Assembly: GCA_011754105.1 (NCBI GenBank)
Contig: JAAKDF010000004.1
Span: forward strand, 1 to 64,000
Length of the DNA: 64,000 nucleotides
Reading direction: 5' to 3'
DNA from: Serratia symbiotica
GTDB taxonomy: Bacteria > Pseudomonadota > Gammaproteobacteria > Enterobacterales > Enterobacteriaceae
A program made the translations under genes and the position numbers. The notes under the pieces are model-generated. The model searched no databases and was not told the origin of the DNA. It saw only the letters and a list, made by a program, of their open reading frames with translations. Below are positions 9,490 to 19,447 of the stretch, one piece after another (positions within the stretch are counted from its first letter, which is position 1; every line of letters starts with the position of its first letter).

Positions 9490-11300
9490 AATGATAGAGG
9501 TTCTTATTCTAGCAATGCCAGAATAAATGCATACTCCAACGCAATATCCTTATAATGGTTGAAACGCCAGGATTTTCTACAGCCCTTACGATCAGGGGAA
9601 AGCGCAGAACTACCCACATATGCTGGTCACAACCGGCCTGCATGATTTGCAAGTTCAATATTGGGGACTGGCCAGGTGGGTGGCAAAGCTGCGCGAGCTA
9701 AAAACCGACAATAACCAACTGCTGCTGTATACCTATGCGGATTCCAAGCACTGTAATGCTTAATATAATCATAATACGCCTACTCATTCGGGTTACCATA
9801 TTAGTCATACTCGCCGGTAGTCAATGGGATCGATTCATCCAGCCTGGTGGTCACTACATCGACAAACGGCACCTGCGCTACTACTACTCTATGTAGTAGC
9901 TGCGGTACCTGATTCATCACTGCGCCTATTAGCAGGCCGCCAGCGCTACTGCCCCCCATGGTGAATACCTGTATGGCATTCCCATAAGAGCCTATGCGAT
10001 TAACTCGTCCGTCACCGTTAATAAAATCATTTCACCACTGTCCCAGTTCACCGTCGCCGCGTATATGCGCCAATGCGAAGACAAGGCCGCAATCCAGCAA
10101 GCTTAGGGGGCTGGCGCTAAACGCGGGTTCCATATTGCTGCCGTAGGAGCCATAGCCCTATACACCATTAGCGGGGAATTGCCCCCGTGGCTGAAACGAT
10201 TCTGACGGTAAACCAACGAAACAGGCACCTTGTTACCATCATGCGCTATCACCCACATCCGCTTGCTACGATAATTTTTTGGGGTGAAATTTTCACTTCC
10301 TACTGCTTGAGCATTACCCGTTCGCCACTGTTCAAATTAAGCTCGTACTTTGTAACCAGGGTGGTCATCGACGAGTATCCGTAACGCAACAATGCAGTCT
10401 CTGGATCTGGATTGTAGTCCAACCAGGTGGTATAGGTTGGATCGCTGAAGGCGATACTTTTTTCTTTTTCGCTTTTCCGATGGATCTGATGAAGCAGGGT
10501 TAGCCCATCGCAGCGCTCTTCCACTACAAGCCAGTCGCGAAACAGACTGAAGCCCCCCAGCATTGCCTCGGTTTGCGGTGTGATCAGTGTTTGCCTCTAT
10601 GCCTTATCCGCCTACGGGCTCTGATACAACCCAAAGTTTTTGCTGTCTTTATTAGAACGGGTATAGAAATGCTGCTGGTAATGGTCAATAGCGTATTCGT
10701 ATTCTTTTCGGCGCAGCACGAAGACACACGGTGTACTATCGGTGCTGTCGGCGTCTAGCAGCAGGACTTCTGAGGAAGTGGTACTTTCAGGTAGATTAGA
10801 ATAAAGCGTTCGGAGGTGGTTTTTCCCAACCTTACGTAAAAAGTATCATCCCGATCTTCATAGATCAGTTAATCCTTCTGCGTATGGGTACCCACTGCAT
10901 GGCGGTATACCTGATAAGGCAGCAGCGTTTTAGCATGCTTACGTAACAGGAAATCTTCTACCACTCGCAACATGCGGTTATCAAGGCTGACGTCTAACCT
11001 GCCCATAGTATAAAACTCACTTTTCTCAGCTTGCTGGTTAGCATCCAACATTCTGTCTCACCGCTCACGCTCTGCTTCCAGCTGGCGCACATAAATGGCG
11101 TATTCATTGCCCGTTTCGTAGCGGATCTGTTAACGGTATGCTTTTTTGACATAGGTAACAGAACTATCCTGTTGAGGTATGCTAGTCACCATCTCTTGTG
11201 GCCCGCCTATATGGCATTCAGCACAGTCTGCTATTCAAGTAGAAAAAGCAGTACCAGGAAGGCAGTCTCGCAGCATTAGCTGCCAGTGAAATTGCAACCA
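9490..11300 (-). pseudogene. ptrB: Oligopeptidase B (protease II) pseudogene with internal inversion
   Basis: The minus strand recovers long PtrB blocks: [101 protein letters not shown] (around the catalytic serine region) and AQVPFVDVVTTRLDESIPL. Many stops and shifts and a missing central part show it is dead. The C-terminal block at about 9550-9763 ([38 protein letters not shown]) is on the plus strand, while the last piece, ALEYAFILALL, is again on the minus strand (about 9490-9548). A simple inversion of roughly 210 bp explains this. The native protein is a cytosolic serine peptidase of about 686 aa. Confidence 0.9.
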
Positions 11301-11383
11301 AGAAACACCAATGGCTCCATGCATGGCCGTACATGGTTTGAAACCCACGCACGGGCGGTTAAGGGTATTGACGGGGATGCAAG

Positions 11384-12886
11384 TTAGTCCAGTTTAGGGT
11401 GCTGATCGACTAACGTCTGTTTTTTATTTTCTAAATTGGCAATTTGCGCATTGATGTCCTCGACCTTTTGTTCGATGTTGTCATAGTTTTCCTGGAGCAA
11501 TTCTTTGGCTTCCGTGCGATCAGAGGCGGCTGGTGGGGCACCGCGTAGCGGTTTGTTGGCAGTTTCTTTCATACATAGACCGGTAATCAGGCCGATCACT
11601 GCCACTACCATTAAATAGTAGGCCGGCATGTAGAGGTTGCCAATGCATTCTACTAGCCAGGCTACCGCCATTGGAGTAGCGCCAGCAACCAAGATTGAAA
11701 TGTTGAAGGAAATTGCTAGCGCGCTGTAGCGAATATTCGTTGGGAACATTGCTGGCAATATGGAGGCCATCACGCCGGTAAAGCAGTTCAGCAGCACCGC
11801 TAGCACCAATAAACCGACAAAAATTAAGCCAATCATGCTGCTGTTAATCAACATAAAGCACGGAATAGACAACGCTACCAGACCAATGCTGCCGCCGATA
11901 ATAAATGGCTTACGGCCAATGCGATCGCTGGACAGGCCGATCACCGGTTGCACGAACAACATGCCAATCATGATGGCAATAATAATCAATATGCCATGAT
12001 CTTCCGAGTAGTGCAGATTATGAGAAAGATAGCTTGGCATATAGGTTAGCAACATGTAATAGGTCACATTGGTAGAAATTACGATACCTACACACACCAG
12101 CAGACTTTTCCAATGTTTGGCTGCAATTTCTGTGAACGAGATCCTAGGCGGATTTTCGATGGCGTTGCGATCATCCTTCTCCATTTTATCAACGTGTTGC
12201 TGGAACGCAGGGGTTTCTTCCAGGGCATGGCGCAAGTAGAGACCAATAATGCCCAGCGGTGCCGCGATGAAAAACGGAATACGCCAGCCCCAGGAGAGGA
12301 AGTGGACTTCGCCAACGATGCTAGAAATCAGCACCACGACGCCTGCGCCCAGCACGAAACCGGCGATAGAGCCAAAATCAAGCCAACTACCCATAAATCC
12401 ACGTTTGCGATCGGGTGAATATTCTGCCACAAAGATCGCCGCCCCGGAGTATTCTCCGCCTACGGAGAAACCCTGAGCTAGCTTGGCCAGCAACAGCAGG
12501 ATTGGTGCCCAGATGCCGATAGAGGCATAAGACGGGATCAGGCCGATGCAGAAGGTGCTCACCGCCATAATAATAATTGTGGTGGACAGCACTTTCTGAC
12601 GGCCAAATTTATCGCCCATGGCACCAAAGAAGATACCGCCGAGTGGACGGACTAAGAAAGGCACCGAGAATGTCGCCAGCGCAGCAATTATCTGTATGCC
12701 AGGAGATGCGCCTGGAAAGAAGACTTGTCCTATGTCATAGGCTAAGAAGCCGTATACGCCGAAGTCGAACCACTCCATCGCATTACCCAATGCGGCGGCG
12801 GTAATCGCCTTCTTCAGCTTACTGTCGTCGATGATGGTGATGTCATTAATGTGCATCGGCTTATGACGTTTTTTTCTTAACTTCAT
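11384..12886 (-). CDS. proP: ProP proline/glycine-betaine:H+ symporter (MFS)
   Basis: This 500 aa protein has the same length as E. coli ProP and is collinear over its length. It has twelve membrane helices of the major facilitator fold, the signature GNAMEWFDFGVYGF near residue 34, GDKFGRQK in the loop 2-3 region and EYSPDRKRGFMGSWLDFGS. It ends in the family's antiparallel coiled-coil tail (ENYDNIEQKVEDINAQIANL). It imports compatible solutes when osmolarity rises. The start MKLRKKRHKP at 12886 follows a GGGAAG site; the 15-residue upstream extension is not native. Sequence is intact despite dead neighbours. Confidence 0.95.
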   Translation of the reverse strand: MKLRKKRHKPMHINDITIIDDSKLKKAITAAALGNAMEWFDFGVYGFLAYDIGQVFFPGASPGIQIIAALATFSVPFLVRPLGGIFFGAMGDKFGRQKVLSTTIIIMAVSTFCIGLIPSYASIGIWAPILLLLAKLAQGFSVGGEYSGAAIFVAEYSPDRKRGFMGSWLDFGSIAGFVLGAGVVVLISSIVGEVHFLSWGWRIPFFIAAPLGIIGLYLRHALEETPAFQQHVDKMEKDDRNAIENPPRISFTEIAAKHWKSLLVCVGIVISTNVTYYMLLTYMPSYLSHNLHYSEDHGILIIIAIMIGMLFVQPVIGLSSDRIGRKPFIIGGSIGLVALSIPCFMLINSSMIGLIFVGLLVLAVLLNCFTGVMASILPAMFPTNIRYSALAISFNISILVAGATPMAVAWLVECIGNLYMPAYYLMVVAVIGLITGLCMKETANKPLRGAPPAASDRTEAKELLQENYDNIEQKVEDINAQIANLENKKQTLVDQHPKLD

Positions 12887-13130
12887 ATTATCTTCCCTTA
12901 AGTGAAACACTATTTGTTCGTGAATTAGCAATCCCCATTCATTTGTTTATGTTGAACCATTAGTTTGGCTAAATATATTGCTGTTCCAGGTATCCTGCCT
13001 CCACTCTTTTCATGAAATGTTAACCGTAAATGTAAGTCAGCTTTAAACTATATCACGCTATTTAGCGGACTAATTTTTTACATTTATAGCTTAACTTTAT
13101 ATCTTGCAGCGATCAAATTTAGCCTTTTTC

Positions 13131-13645
13131 GTCGTTGTTGAATAAATTCGATTTGGAATAAATAGTCCCCTGAATTGGCATCTTTCAGGCAACGCGTATA
13201 TTTTCTGGTATACCGGCGAGCGTCATCTTGTTTAATATACAGATTATGGCCATAGCCTCTGCAACTTGCTCATCATAGTCTCGCAGCGACAGGTTACCAC
13301 CAAATAGCTTTTTTACTCTGTATATCGCTGTTTCGGCTATCGAACGTCGGTGGTAGCCTGTCATACTTTTCCTCCGTGTGTTGTCTCCGGTAAGGCGCTA
13401 GTTCGCCACATCGGAATAATGTTGTGGGCGACCACGCAGAGAAGGTTTTTCCTAGAATTACCAGGTGTGTAGTGCCGTTTTATCCACCCGGAAAGTGAGT
13501 GCACTTTGAGTGATAAGGTCCTTGTTGTAAGCCTTCCAGTTAGTTATCTTGAACTTTTGCTTGGTCATAAAATGTCGCTATTTTGATCGAAGGAGAGTCA
13601 TCTGATCCTCATGCCGGCCAAATGTTTGATTTATTTAACAACTCC
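13131..13645 (-). mobile_element. IS5-family (IS903-like) relic, both ends but large internal deletion
   Basis: Both terminal regions are present (TTGTTGAATAAATTCGATTT from 13135 and the degenerate end near 13645), with only about 515 bp between. The remaining parts are the transposase C-terminus (Y-H-R-R region, SLRDYD-type sequence) and the N-terminal part (Q-K-F-K...W-K-A-Y). The catalytic core is deleted near 13390-13405. It truncates the GT25 fragment on its right. Confidence 0.87.
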
Positions 13646-13785
13646 ATCTGCAACTTTAATTTTTCCCCATCAAAACCTAAAATTATCTCAAATGGAATAT
13701 TCAAGTTCTCCATTTGTTTCTTCATGAGTTACAATCTATCTTTATTCTCAGTAAGGTTGATGATATAAATTTTTATTATGGAGTT
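13645..13785 (-). pseudogene. Glycosyltransferase family 25 (LPS) N-terminal fragment
   Basis: On the minus strand the frame reads IIKIYIINLTENKDRL, a stop, then MKKQMENLNIPFEIILGFDG. This matches the opening strand-helix-strand of GT25 LPS glycosyltransferases (hydrophobic I-N-L-x-x-x-x-x-R, then LPFE and x-A/G-x-DG). Only about 45 codons remain before the IS5 relic cuts it at 13645. The likely initiator is now ATA. It lies just downstream of the waaL-like gene in the same orientation, so both were probably in one LPS cluster. Confidence 0.6.
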
Positions 13786-13792
13786 AATTTTT

Positions 13793-15070
13793 TTAGATTA
13801 CATATTCTATTTTCATTCCTTTATCTGTAAATATTGTTAGGATGAATAGTGATGAAAATAGAGTAATATACTCGATAGAAGTTAAGAGTAAGTCGGTTAA
13901 ACCATAAAGTAAAGCTGTTACTACAATTAAAACCATATTTTTTTTTAGAAAAAAATTAAAAATCAATGAAATATAGAAGTGAAGCAAAATTACAACACCA
14001 AAAATTCCGAAAATTGAAGCATACTGTATAAGCTCATTATGTAAGTGTACGTTAATATATTCTAGAGCAAAAGAATTAGGGTTTACACTGTTAAGATAGT
14101 CCTTTATTATTCTGTTTCTATGTGATTGAGTTTGGCCAAATGGCTGTTCGTGGAATGCAATCAGTCCTGTCTTCCATAGTGTAAAACGAGAACCGAGGGA
14201 GGTGTGGTCATTACCGTGATAGTAGCTAAATATCTCTTTTTCTACCATTTCTGCTCGATGTTGTATCGTGGTTTTATTTATGAAAATAACAGAAAACAAC
14301 AAAGCAATTAAAAAAAATGAAAATATTGCTTTTGATAATATACTATTGTTTTTCCATGCTGCACTTAAAATAATGCTGAGCGATATGAGTGTGTGAATTA
14401 AAGTGGCGGAACGGGTTCCAGTGGAAATTATAACATGAACCGAGATTAGCCATGACGGAATTAGCAATGGCCATCGGCATGAAGGATTTTTAATCCTCGA
14501 AACAATCGATATCACAGTCAATGATAGTGCACTGTAAATATATGCTGTCAATGTAGCACGGTCAATACCTAATAATATTCTATCCATACCATTATAGCTT
14601 TGCATAATTCCATATCCGCTTGATATAACGAATGAAAAAAATAAGGAAATAAACGCAAGTTTAGCAAAAACTATTCTATCAGACATTATTTTATTGAAGT
14701 TTGAAGTTAGGAAAACACCTATTATATAAGATAGTATCCAGCGCTTAGCTGGAGTAAACAATATTCCCTGGGATTTTTTTGGGTATTCATAAAATATACA
14801 AATAACAGACCATAAAAAGAAAAGTATTGAAAGTGCTAAAAAAGGATACAATTGCTTATTGTTTAAGATAATCCACTTTATATTCTTATAATCTAATAAA
14901 ATTCCCAGTATAGAAATATATCCACATAAATAGAAAGCCACTCTTGCTGACTTTTCATTGACGAAACCAATGGGTAAAATTACTATTAACATAATGAAGG
15001 CTACAAAGAAAGCGCTTCTTTTGACGAAGTCAAACTTCACTTTTATAAACATATTTTCCAGTTCATTCAT
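13793..15070 (-). CDS. waaL: O-antigen ligase (WaaL/Wzy_C family)
   Basis: The 425 aa, very hydrophobic protein has about eleven or twelve predicted membrane segments and a large periplasmic loop (about residues 270-345) carrying SLGSRFTLWKTGLIAFHEQP and INVHLHNELIQYASIFGIFG. The R-x-x-x-W-x-x-G and the H-N-E-x-I-Q-Y motif are typical of the Wzy_C/O-antigen ligase family, which joins polysaccharide to lipid A-core at the outer face of the inner membrane. The start follows AAGGTG seven bases upstream. The gene is strikingly AT-rich compared with proP or the art genes, lies between two IS5 relics and is uninterrupted. It could instead be a related polymerase; substrate cannot be told. Confidence 0.8.
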   Translation of the reverse strand: MNELENMFIKVKFDFVKRSAFFVAFIMLIVILPIGFVNEKSARVAFYLCGYISILGILLDYKNIKWIILNNKQLYPFLALSILFFLWSVICIFYEYPKKSQGILFTPAKRWILSYIIGVFLTSNFNKIMSDRIVFAKLAFISLFFSFVISSGYGIMQSYNGMDRILLGIDRATLTAYIYSALSLTVISIVSRIKNPSCRWPLLIPSWLISVHVIISTGTRSATLIHTLISLSIILSAAWKNNSILSKAIFSFFLIALLFSVIFINKTTIQHRAEMVEKEIFSYYHGNDHTSLGSRFTLWKTGLIAFHEQPFGQTQSHRNRIIKDYLNSVNPNSFALEYINVHLHNELIQYASIFGIFGVVILLHFYISLIFNFFLKKNMVLIVVTALLYGLTDLLLTSIEYITLFSSLFILTIFTDKGMKIEYVI

Positions 15071-15240
15071 CCAAACACCTTGTTAAAATTTTTACGAGGT
15101 TTAACATTTTTTATTAAACCACTTTATCAGTCCCCAGGCCGGATAGGAAGCCTTGCCATTCTCGATGGGGGTGTGTACCAAAAAACGTAACAAGCATACA
15201 TTAGTGTAAATAAAAATTAATTAATTTCATTAAGTTATTA
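15071..15240 (-). pseudogene. Possible C-terminal tail of an upstream LPS gene
   Basis: The minus-strand frame just before waaL reads HTPIENGKASYPAWGLIKWF and stops at about 15107. It looks like the end of a protein-coding gene cut by the IS5 relic at 15241. I cannot name the family. Its position upstream of waaL suggests an LPS-core gene. Confidence 0.3.
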
Positions 15241-16317
15241 GATTTTTTGAATAAATTTGATTTAGAATAAAGAGTCCCATGAATGGGCATCTTTCAGGCA
15301 ACGCGTATATTTTCGCGTATATTTTCGCGTATATTTTCTGGCATAACGGCGAGCGTCATCTTGTTTAATGCATAGCTTATGGCCATAGCCTCTGCAACTT
15401 GCACATCATAATCTCGCAGCGACAGGTGACCACTAAATTAGCTGTTTTACTCTGTACATCGCTGTTTCGGCTATCGAACATCGGTGGTAGTCTGTCATAC
15501 TTTTCTAAAGTGTGTTGTCTCCGGTAAAGGCGCTGGTTTGCCACCGCTTGATTTTGATCTGCATAGTTTAGTGACCAATAACGGGCTCCACTTCTAGGAG
15601 GTATTAATGCTCTGATCTTCTTGCGCCTTAACTCATCATGACTCACTCGTCTATCGTAATCCCCATCCGCCGAGGCGGCTTTGGTTTTACGGTAGGTCTG
15701 GCGGATTAGCCCTTGGCAAGCTTCCGTATCTGTTATATTGCTTAAGGAAAGGTCAGCACATATGACCTCATGTGTTTCTGTATCTACGGCCAAATGCAGT
15801 TTTCACCAGATCTGCTGTTTCCCCTGACCATTTTTACCATCTACTCCCCTTCACCCAAGACGTTTAACCCGGTAAACTCGATAACCAGGTGCGCAATTTC
15901 ACCCGGCGTTGTAGTTTTAAACGGGACATTGACGGATTTCGCCCGCTTACTGATGCAGGTATAGTCTGGGCAGTTCAACGGCACTTTTATCAGTGTAATA
16001 AATGTGGTCGACGAATCCCTGGAGGGCGAGAAGTGTCAGGCCGAAAATCCGTTTCAGCATCAATAAGCTGATCATTACCATATCTAAATAATATTGTGGG
16101 CGACGACGCAGAGAAGGTTTTGCCTCGGCAGTACCAGGCGTGAAGTGCTGTTTTATCCACCCAGAAAGTGAGTGAACCCTGAGTGATAAGGGCGTTGTTG
16201 TAAGCCTTCCAGTTAATGAACTTGAACTTTTGCTTGGTCACGAAATGTCGCTATTTTGACCGAAGGAGAGTCATCTGATCTTCGTGCCGGCCAAATGTTT
16301 GATTTATTCAATAACGC
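15241..16317 (-). mobile_element. IS5-family (IS903-like) element, near full length but dead
   Basis: About 1.08 kb with both terminal repeats (TTTTGAATAAATTTGATTT from 15244 and ATTTATTCAATAACGCC to 16317). The transposase frame is recoverable: TKQKFKFINWKAYNNALITQ at the start, TETHEVICADLSLSNITDTE in the middle, DYDRRVSHDELRRKKIRALI and PPRSGARYWSLNYADQNQAV towards the end. Frameshifts split it in at least three places. A 12 bp unit (CGCGTATATTTT) is present three times in tandem at 15302-15337, once in the sister copy at 13190. The layout matches the IS903 subgroup. Confidence 0.9.
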
Positions 16318-16529
16318 CTTTATTTATCCTGAAAGCGGTGGCTAAAAGCGGTGGTTAAGATTTTTTCGCTCATTTCTTAACAAGTAAGATGGATGGTTAC
16401 AGAACGTTAAAGGCGGGTTAACAGGTCAGTTTTCATGTGTACCAAGTGCTAAAATGGAACCAGGCAAGCCTTATTGTTCCACTGGAAAACTAAGTTCTTA
16501 CTTAAGCGCACTCCAAAGAGTTGTTATGA

Positions 16530-16566
16530 AATGACACTCGGTAAAAATTCAGCCATACAGTGGCTG
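16530..16566. terminator. Hairpin at the macB 3' end
   Basis: AATTCAGCCA and TGGCTGGAATT pair around a short TACAG loop, with A-run before and T-run after, so it could work in both directions. It lies just beyond the macB remnant stop. Confidence 0.5.
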
Positions 16567-16580
16567 GAATTTTTATTCAT

Positions 16581-16700
16581 TTACTCGCGCGCTAAAACAT
16601 CGAATCAGATTCAGCCGTGCAGCGTTGCGCGCTGTGGCAGATAGCCAAATACCACGCCGATGCCGGTTGAACAGACAAACGCACACAGCAGCTAGGCGCG
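16581..16700 (-). pseudogene. macB: MacB ABC exporter C-terminal fragment
   Basis: The minus strand gives FVCSTGIGVVFGYLPQRA, then after a frameshift AARLNL and finally LARE followed by a stop. This is the conserved end of MacB (last helix F-x-C-S-T-x-x-G-x-x-F-G-x-L-P-A-R-x-A-A-R-L and the terminal A-L-A-R-E). Only about 40 codons remain. In E. coli macAB is next to ybjX, the gene that follows here, so synteny supports the call. Confidence 0.7.
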
Positions 16701-16984
16701 CTGTCTGGTCATTGTCAATGAGCGACGCTGGCAGTCATTTGAATACGAAGTAAGGCATGAGCCCTGAGGGGCGGTAGGCTAAATACCGGTTCGTCACCGA
16801 CGAGAGCGTTTAAATAGCCCAACCAAAAGGCCATAATCAGCGTTGTCGGGCTTGGACATAGGCCGGTTATCATACGGGCTATTAAGTCTGCGACGCCGCC
16901 AAGCTTAATCACCGGACACAGCATAGCGCTCTTTTAGGGAAATCTGATAACATAGCGCTATTTGACATAGTCCAGGATTTCATC
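16701..16984. other. Unassigned sequence between macB fragment and virK
   Basis: A 69-codon open frame on the minus strand (16715-16924) contains a hydrophobic stretch around LIMAFWLGYLNALVG but matches nothing I recognise. It occupies the place where macA/macB coding sequence would be expected and may be shuffled remnant. Confidence 0.3.
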
Positions 16985-17932
16985 ATGCCGCAGCATAGCC
17001 CGCTCCCCGTATCTACCCGGCAACTTAATGGTAAGCAACTGATGACAGCACTGATTAAGGGAGAAAAGATACCGAGCAAGGCTTGGGAAAAAACCTCATT
17101 TCGCCTGAAATTTCTTAGCCGATCAATACTGAACTGGCACACCACCAGCAGGTTACTTAGCATCCTGGCTTCTAACCCGTTGCTGGACGAGATCCTGAGC
17201 GCACAGCCGAATCTGCCATGCAAGCTGCATCGGCCCTACCTGGCAGCGAATATGAATAAGATCGCATGCCTATCCGCACTCAGCGATCATTATAATCTGA
17301 TTATCCAACGCATGCCACTGAAGATGCGTTTAGGCCACCTGAGCCAGCAGCCGTTTTTATCCTGCGCGCAGGACAAAAACGGCGCACCGATAACGCTGGA
17401 GCTTGCAGCGTTCGACAAGCTTAATAAAGAAGGGGAAACAACCCTGTTACTGCGCAACGCCAATGGCATTATGCTGGCGAAAATCACTTTCGTGCTGATG
17501 CATTACCAGCAACAGCCAACACTGTTTATCGGTGGCCTGCAAGGTGCAAACCATGGGGTGCCTCATGCTGAGATCCAACAAACCACCAAAGAATGCTATG
17601 GGCTATTTCCGAAACGTTTGGTACTAGAAGGGATTTGCATGCTGGCGCACAATCTGGGCATCTGCCAGATTGTAGCAGTCGGCAACGCTACTCACATCTA
17701 TCAGAACTGGCGTTATCAGAGTAAAAAGAAAGATCAGCTACACGCGGATTATGATCAATTTTGGCTCTCAATGGGAGGCAAGGCGCTCGATGACGGTTAT
17801 TTCCTGCTGCCAGCACGCATCGCCCGTAAACCGATTGATGAAGTCGTCAGCAAGAAACGCGCTGAATACCGCCGCCGTTACCAACTACTGGATGAGTTAG
17901 AGAAAGGGGTGGCTAAGCATTTCAGCACCTAG
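16985..17932 (+). CDS. ybjX: VirK/YbjX family protein (DUF535)
   Basis: The 315 aa product fits the VirK/YbjX (DUF535) family in length and motifs: a basic N-terminal third (RHP-type LHRPYLAANMNKIACLSALS), the central LFIGGLQGANHGVPHAEIQQ with TTKECYGLFPKRLVLEGIC, and the C-terminal NATHIYQNWRYQSKKK and HADYDQFWLSMGG. Family members are linked to antimicrobial-peptide resistance and to virulence protein localisation, but the biochemical activity is not known. It is uninterrupted and flanked by dead genes (macB, lysO), which suggests it is kept by selection or is newly relaxed. No partner operon is visible. Confidence 0.88.
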   Translation: MPQHSPLPVSTRQLNGKQLMTALIKGEKIPSKAWEKTSFRLKFLSRSILNWHTTSRLLSILASNPLLDEILSAQPNLPCKLHRPYLAANMNKIACLSALSDHYNLIIQRMPLKMRLGHLSQQPFLSCAQDKNGAPITLELAAFDKLNKEGETTLLLRNANGIMLAKITFVLMHYQQQPTLFIGGLQGANHGVPHAEIQQTTKECYGLFPKRLVLEGICMLAHNLGICQIVAVGNATHIYQNWRYQSKKKDQLHADYDQFWLSMGGKALDDGYFLLPARIARKPIDEVVSKKRAEYRRRYQLLDELEKGVAKHFST

Positions 17933-18280
17933 CAGGCCTTGGTAGAAGCATAATCGGCGCTGTCACTCGCCAGCTAAATCCCGCGCGAGAAAAGTTTTTT
18001 CAACTAAGCAATACTGACATCTGTATCCCATTAGCCAGCCTATGTTGCTACCTCGACCGTCATATCGGTGTGGCGCAGCCCGTAGTGGAACTTTCAGGAT
18101 TACCTTATACATCTTCATATTGGCGTTAGTTAGCACCAACGCTACCCGTAGCAAGGTCAAAAAAACTTTGCACGTCAAGCAACTCAACATCTAATTTGCC
18201 ACTTTATTTTAGTCCTACTTTTGGGGAGCTTATGCTCCTCGGAGGATATCCCCACCTAAAAAAAAGACGTAAGCTGCACC
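17933..18280. other. Gene-free stretch between ybjX and lysO relic
   Basis: No recognised coding remnant. A small GGAGC-TTAT-GCTCC stem near 18225-18240 precedes the lysO relic, and a run of eight A lies just upstream of its ATG. Confidence 0.45.
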
Positions 18281-18995
18281 ATGTATTCAGGACTGCTGAT
18301 GATTTCGTTACTGCTGATTGCCGTTTACCTCATCCCCCTTACACTGCGGCCAACAGCTATAATTTATTAATTGAATGTATAAGATTTATGATATATGTGA
18401 ACCTGTTTTTTATAGGTATCAGCCTAGCATTTATAGCAGATATCAGCAGCAACATGCTGTGGATACGCCATTACATAGCGGTATTTTTACTGTGTATCCT
18501 CCGGCGCTAACCTGTTTCTACTGCCACTGCTGAAACGCCACATGGAGTGGCATAACACGCATAAGAAGAATCTGCCCTAGCGCCTGCATATATGGCATTG
18601 GAGCCACGCTTAAGCTGTGTGGCATGACGTTGAGCGGTTTCCTGCTCGGTCTGACAAAGTGGCAATAGCTGCCATTCGCTAGTAAAAGCAGTGAATACGC
18701 GCTGATTATCCTGCTGCTGTTGGTTGGCATCCAACTGCGCAGCAGTGGCATGACGTTGCGTCAGATCATGTTGAATCGCCGAGGCACCATAGTGGCATGG
18801 GTGGGTTACCCTCGCCTCGCGGGCGGATAGCGCACTAGCAGCGCAACTGATGAAGCTACCGCTGAAGGTAGGGCTGGCGATGGATTTCGACTTCGGCTGG
18901 TACTCGCTATCCGGGATTTTGATCACCGATGCCTATGGCCCAATATTGGGCCTTATAGCTTTGACCGATTTTAGCAGCACATGCGCTGGGCCTCT
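18281..18995 (+). pseudogene. lysO: L-lysine exporter LysO (YbjE) pseudogene
   Basis: The relic opens MYSGLLMISLLLIAVYLIPL, then NLFFIGISLAFIADISSNML, then after frameshifts a segment equivalent to E-Y-x-L-I-L-L-L-L-V-G-I-Q-L-R-S-S-G-M-T-L-R-Q-I-M-L-N-R-R-G, followed by LAMDFDFGWYSLSGILITDA and YGP-I-LG. The native protein has about 299 aa and eight membrane helices; the last third is missing after about 18995. Several stops and shifts make it inactive. Confidence 0.85.
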
Positions 18996-19447
18996 GGCTC
19001 AAACTCGGGGATGAGGTTTATTAATCACTAGGCGCTGACACCATTAAGTGTCTGGGGTGAGCGAGGTAAGCTAACGCATAGGCAATTTGAAATATAACGA
19101 GTATAGCTTTATGCCACGTGCTTTGCTCCACTATGACTAACCTCAATGCCGAATATAGGAAGTATCGACACGCTCTACTATATATTCATTGATGCACAGG
19201 TACGCAATACGGATACAAGGCCAAAAAATTTTTACGCTTTTATACTATAAGAAGCTGTCCCATTAGGCTATTTTATTTGCTATTTGAAGCTTGGGCAGTA
19301 CTCACCCTGCTCACGTATTCCCTATACACGCCGGTTGTGTCGTGGATAGGGAGTACGTAAGCAAATGTGCGGCAAAAATATACGCCTACGGGAATAGGCT
19401 CTAAGCTATCGGCCTGAATGGTAGATCCTTTTAGATAAGTTAATAAG
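18996..19447. other. Gene-free stretch before ybjP relic
   Basis: No recognised gene. A minus-strand open frame at 19273-19527 overlaps the ybjP start region and looks like a shadow. The tail of lysO cannot be followed into it. Confidence 0.45.

Noticed and set aside
15302-15337. CRISPR-like short direct repeats
   Set aside because: Three 12 bp units are directly adjacent with no spacers and lie inside an IS5 relic. No array-like repeat-spacer pattern was seen anywhere in the window.
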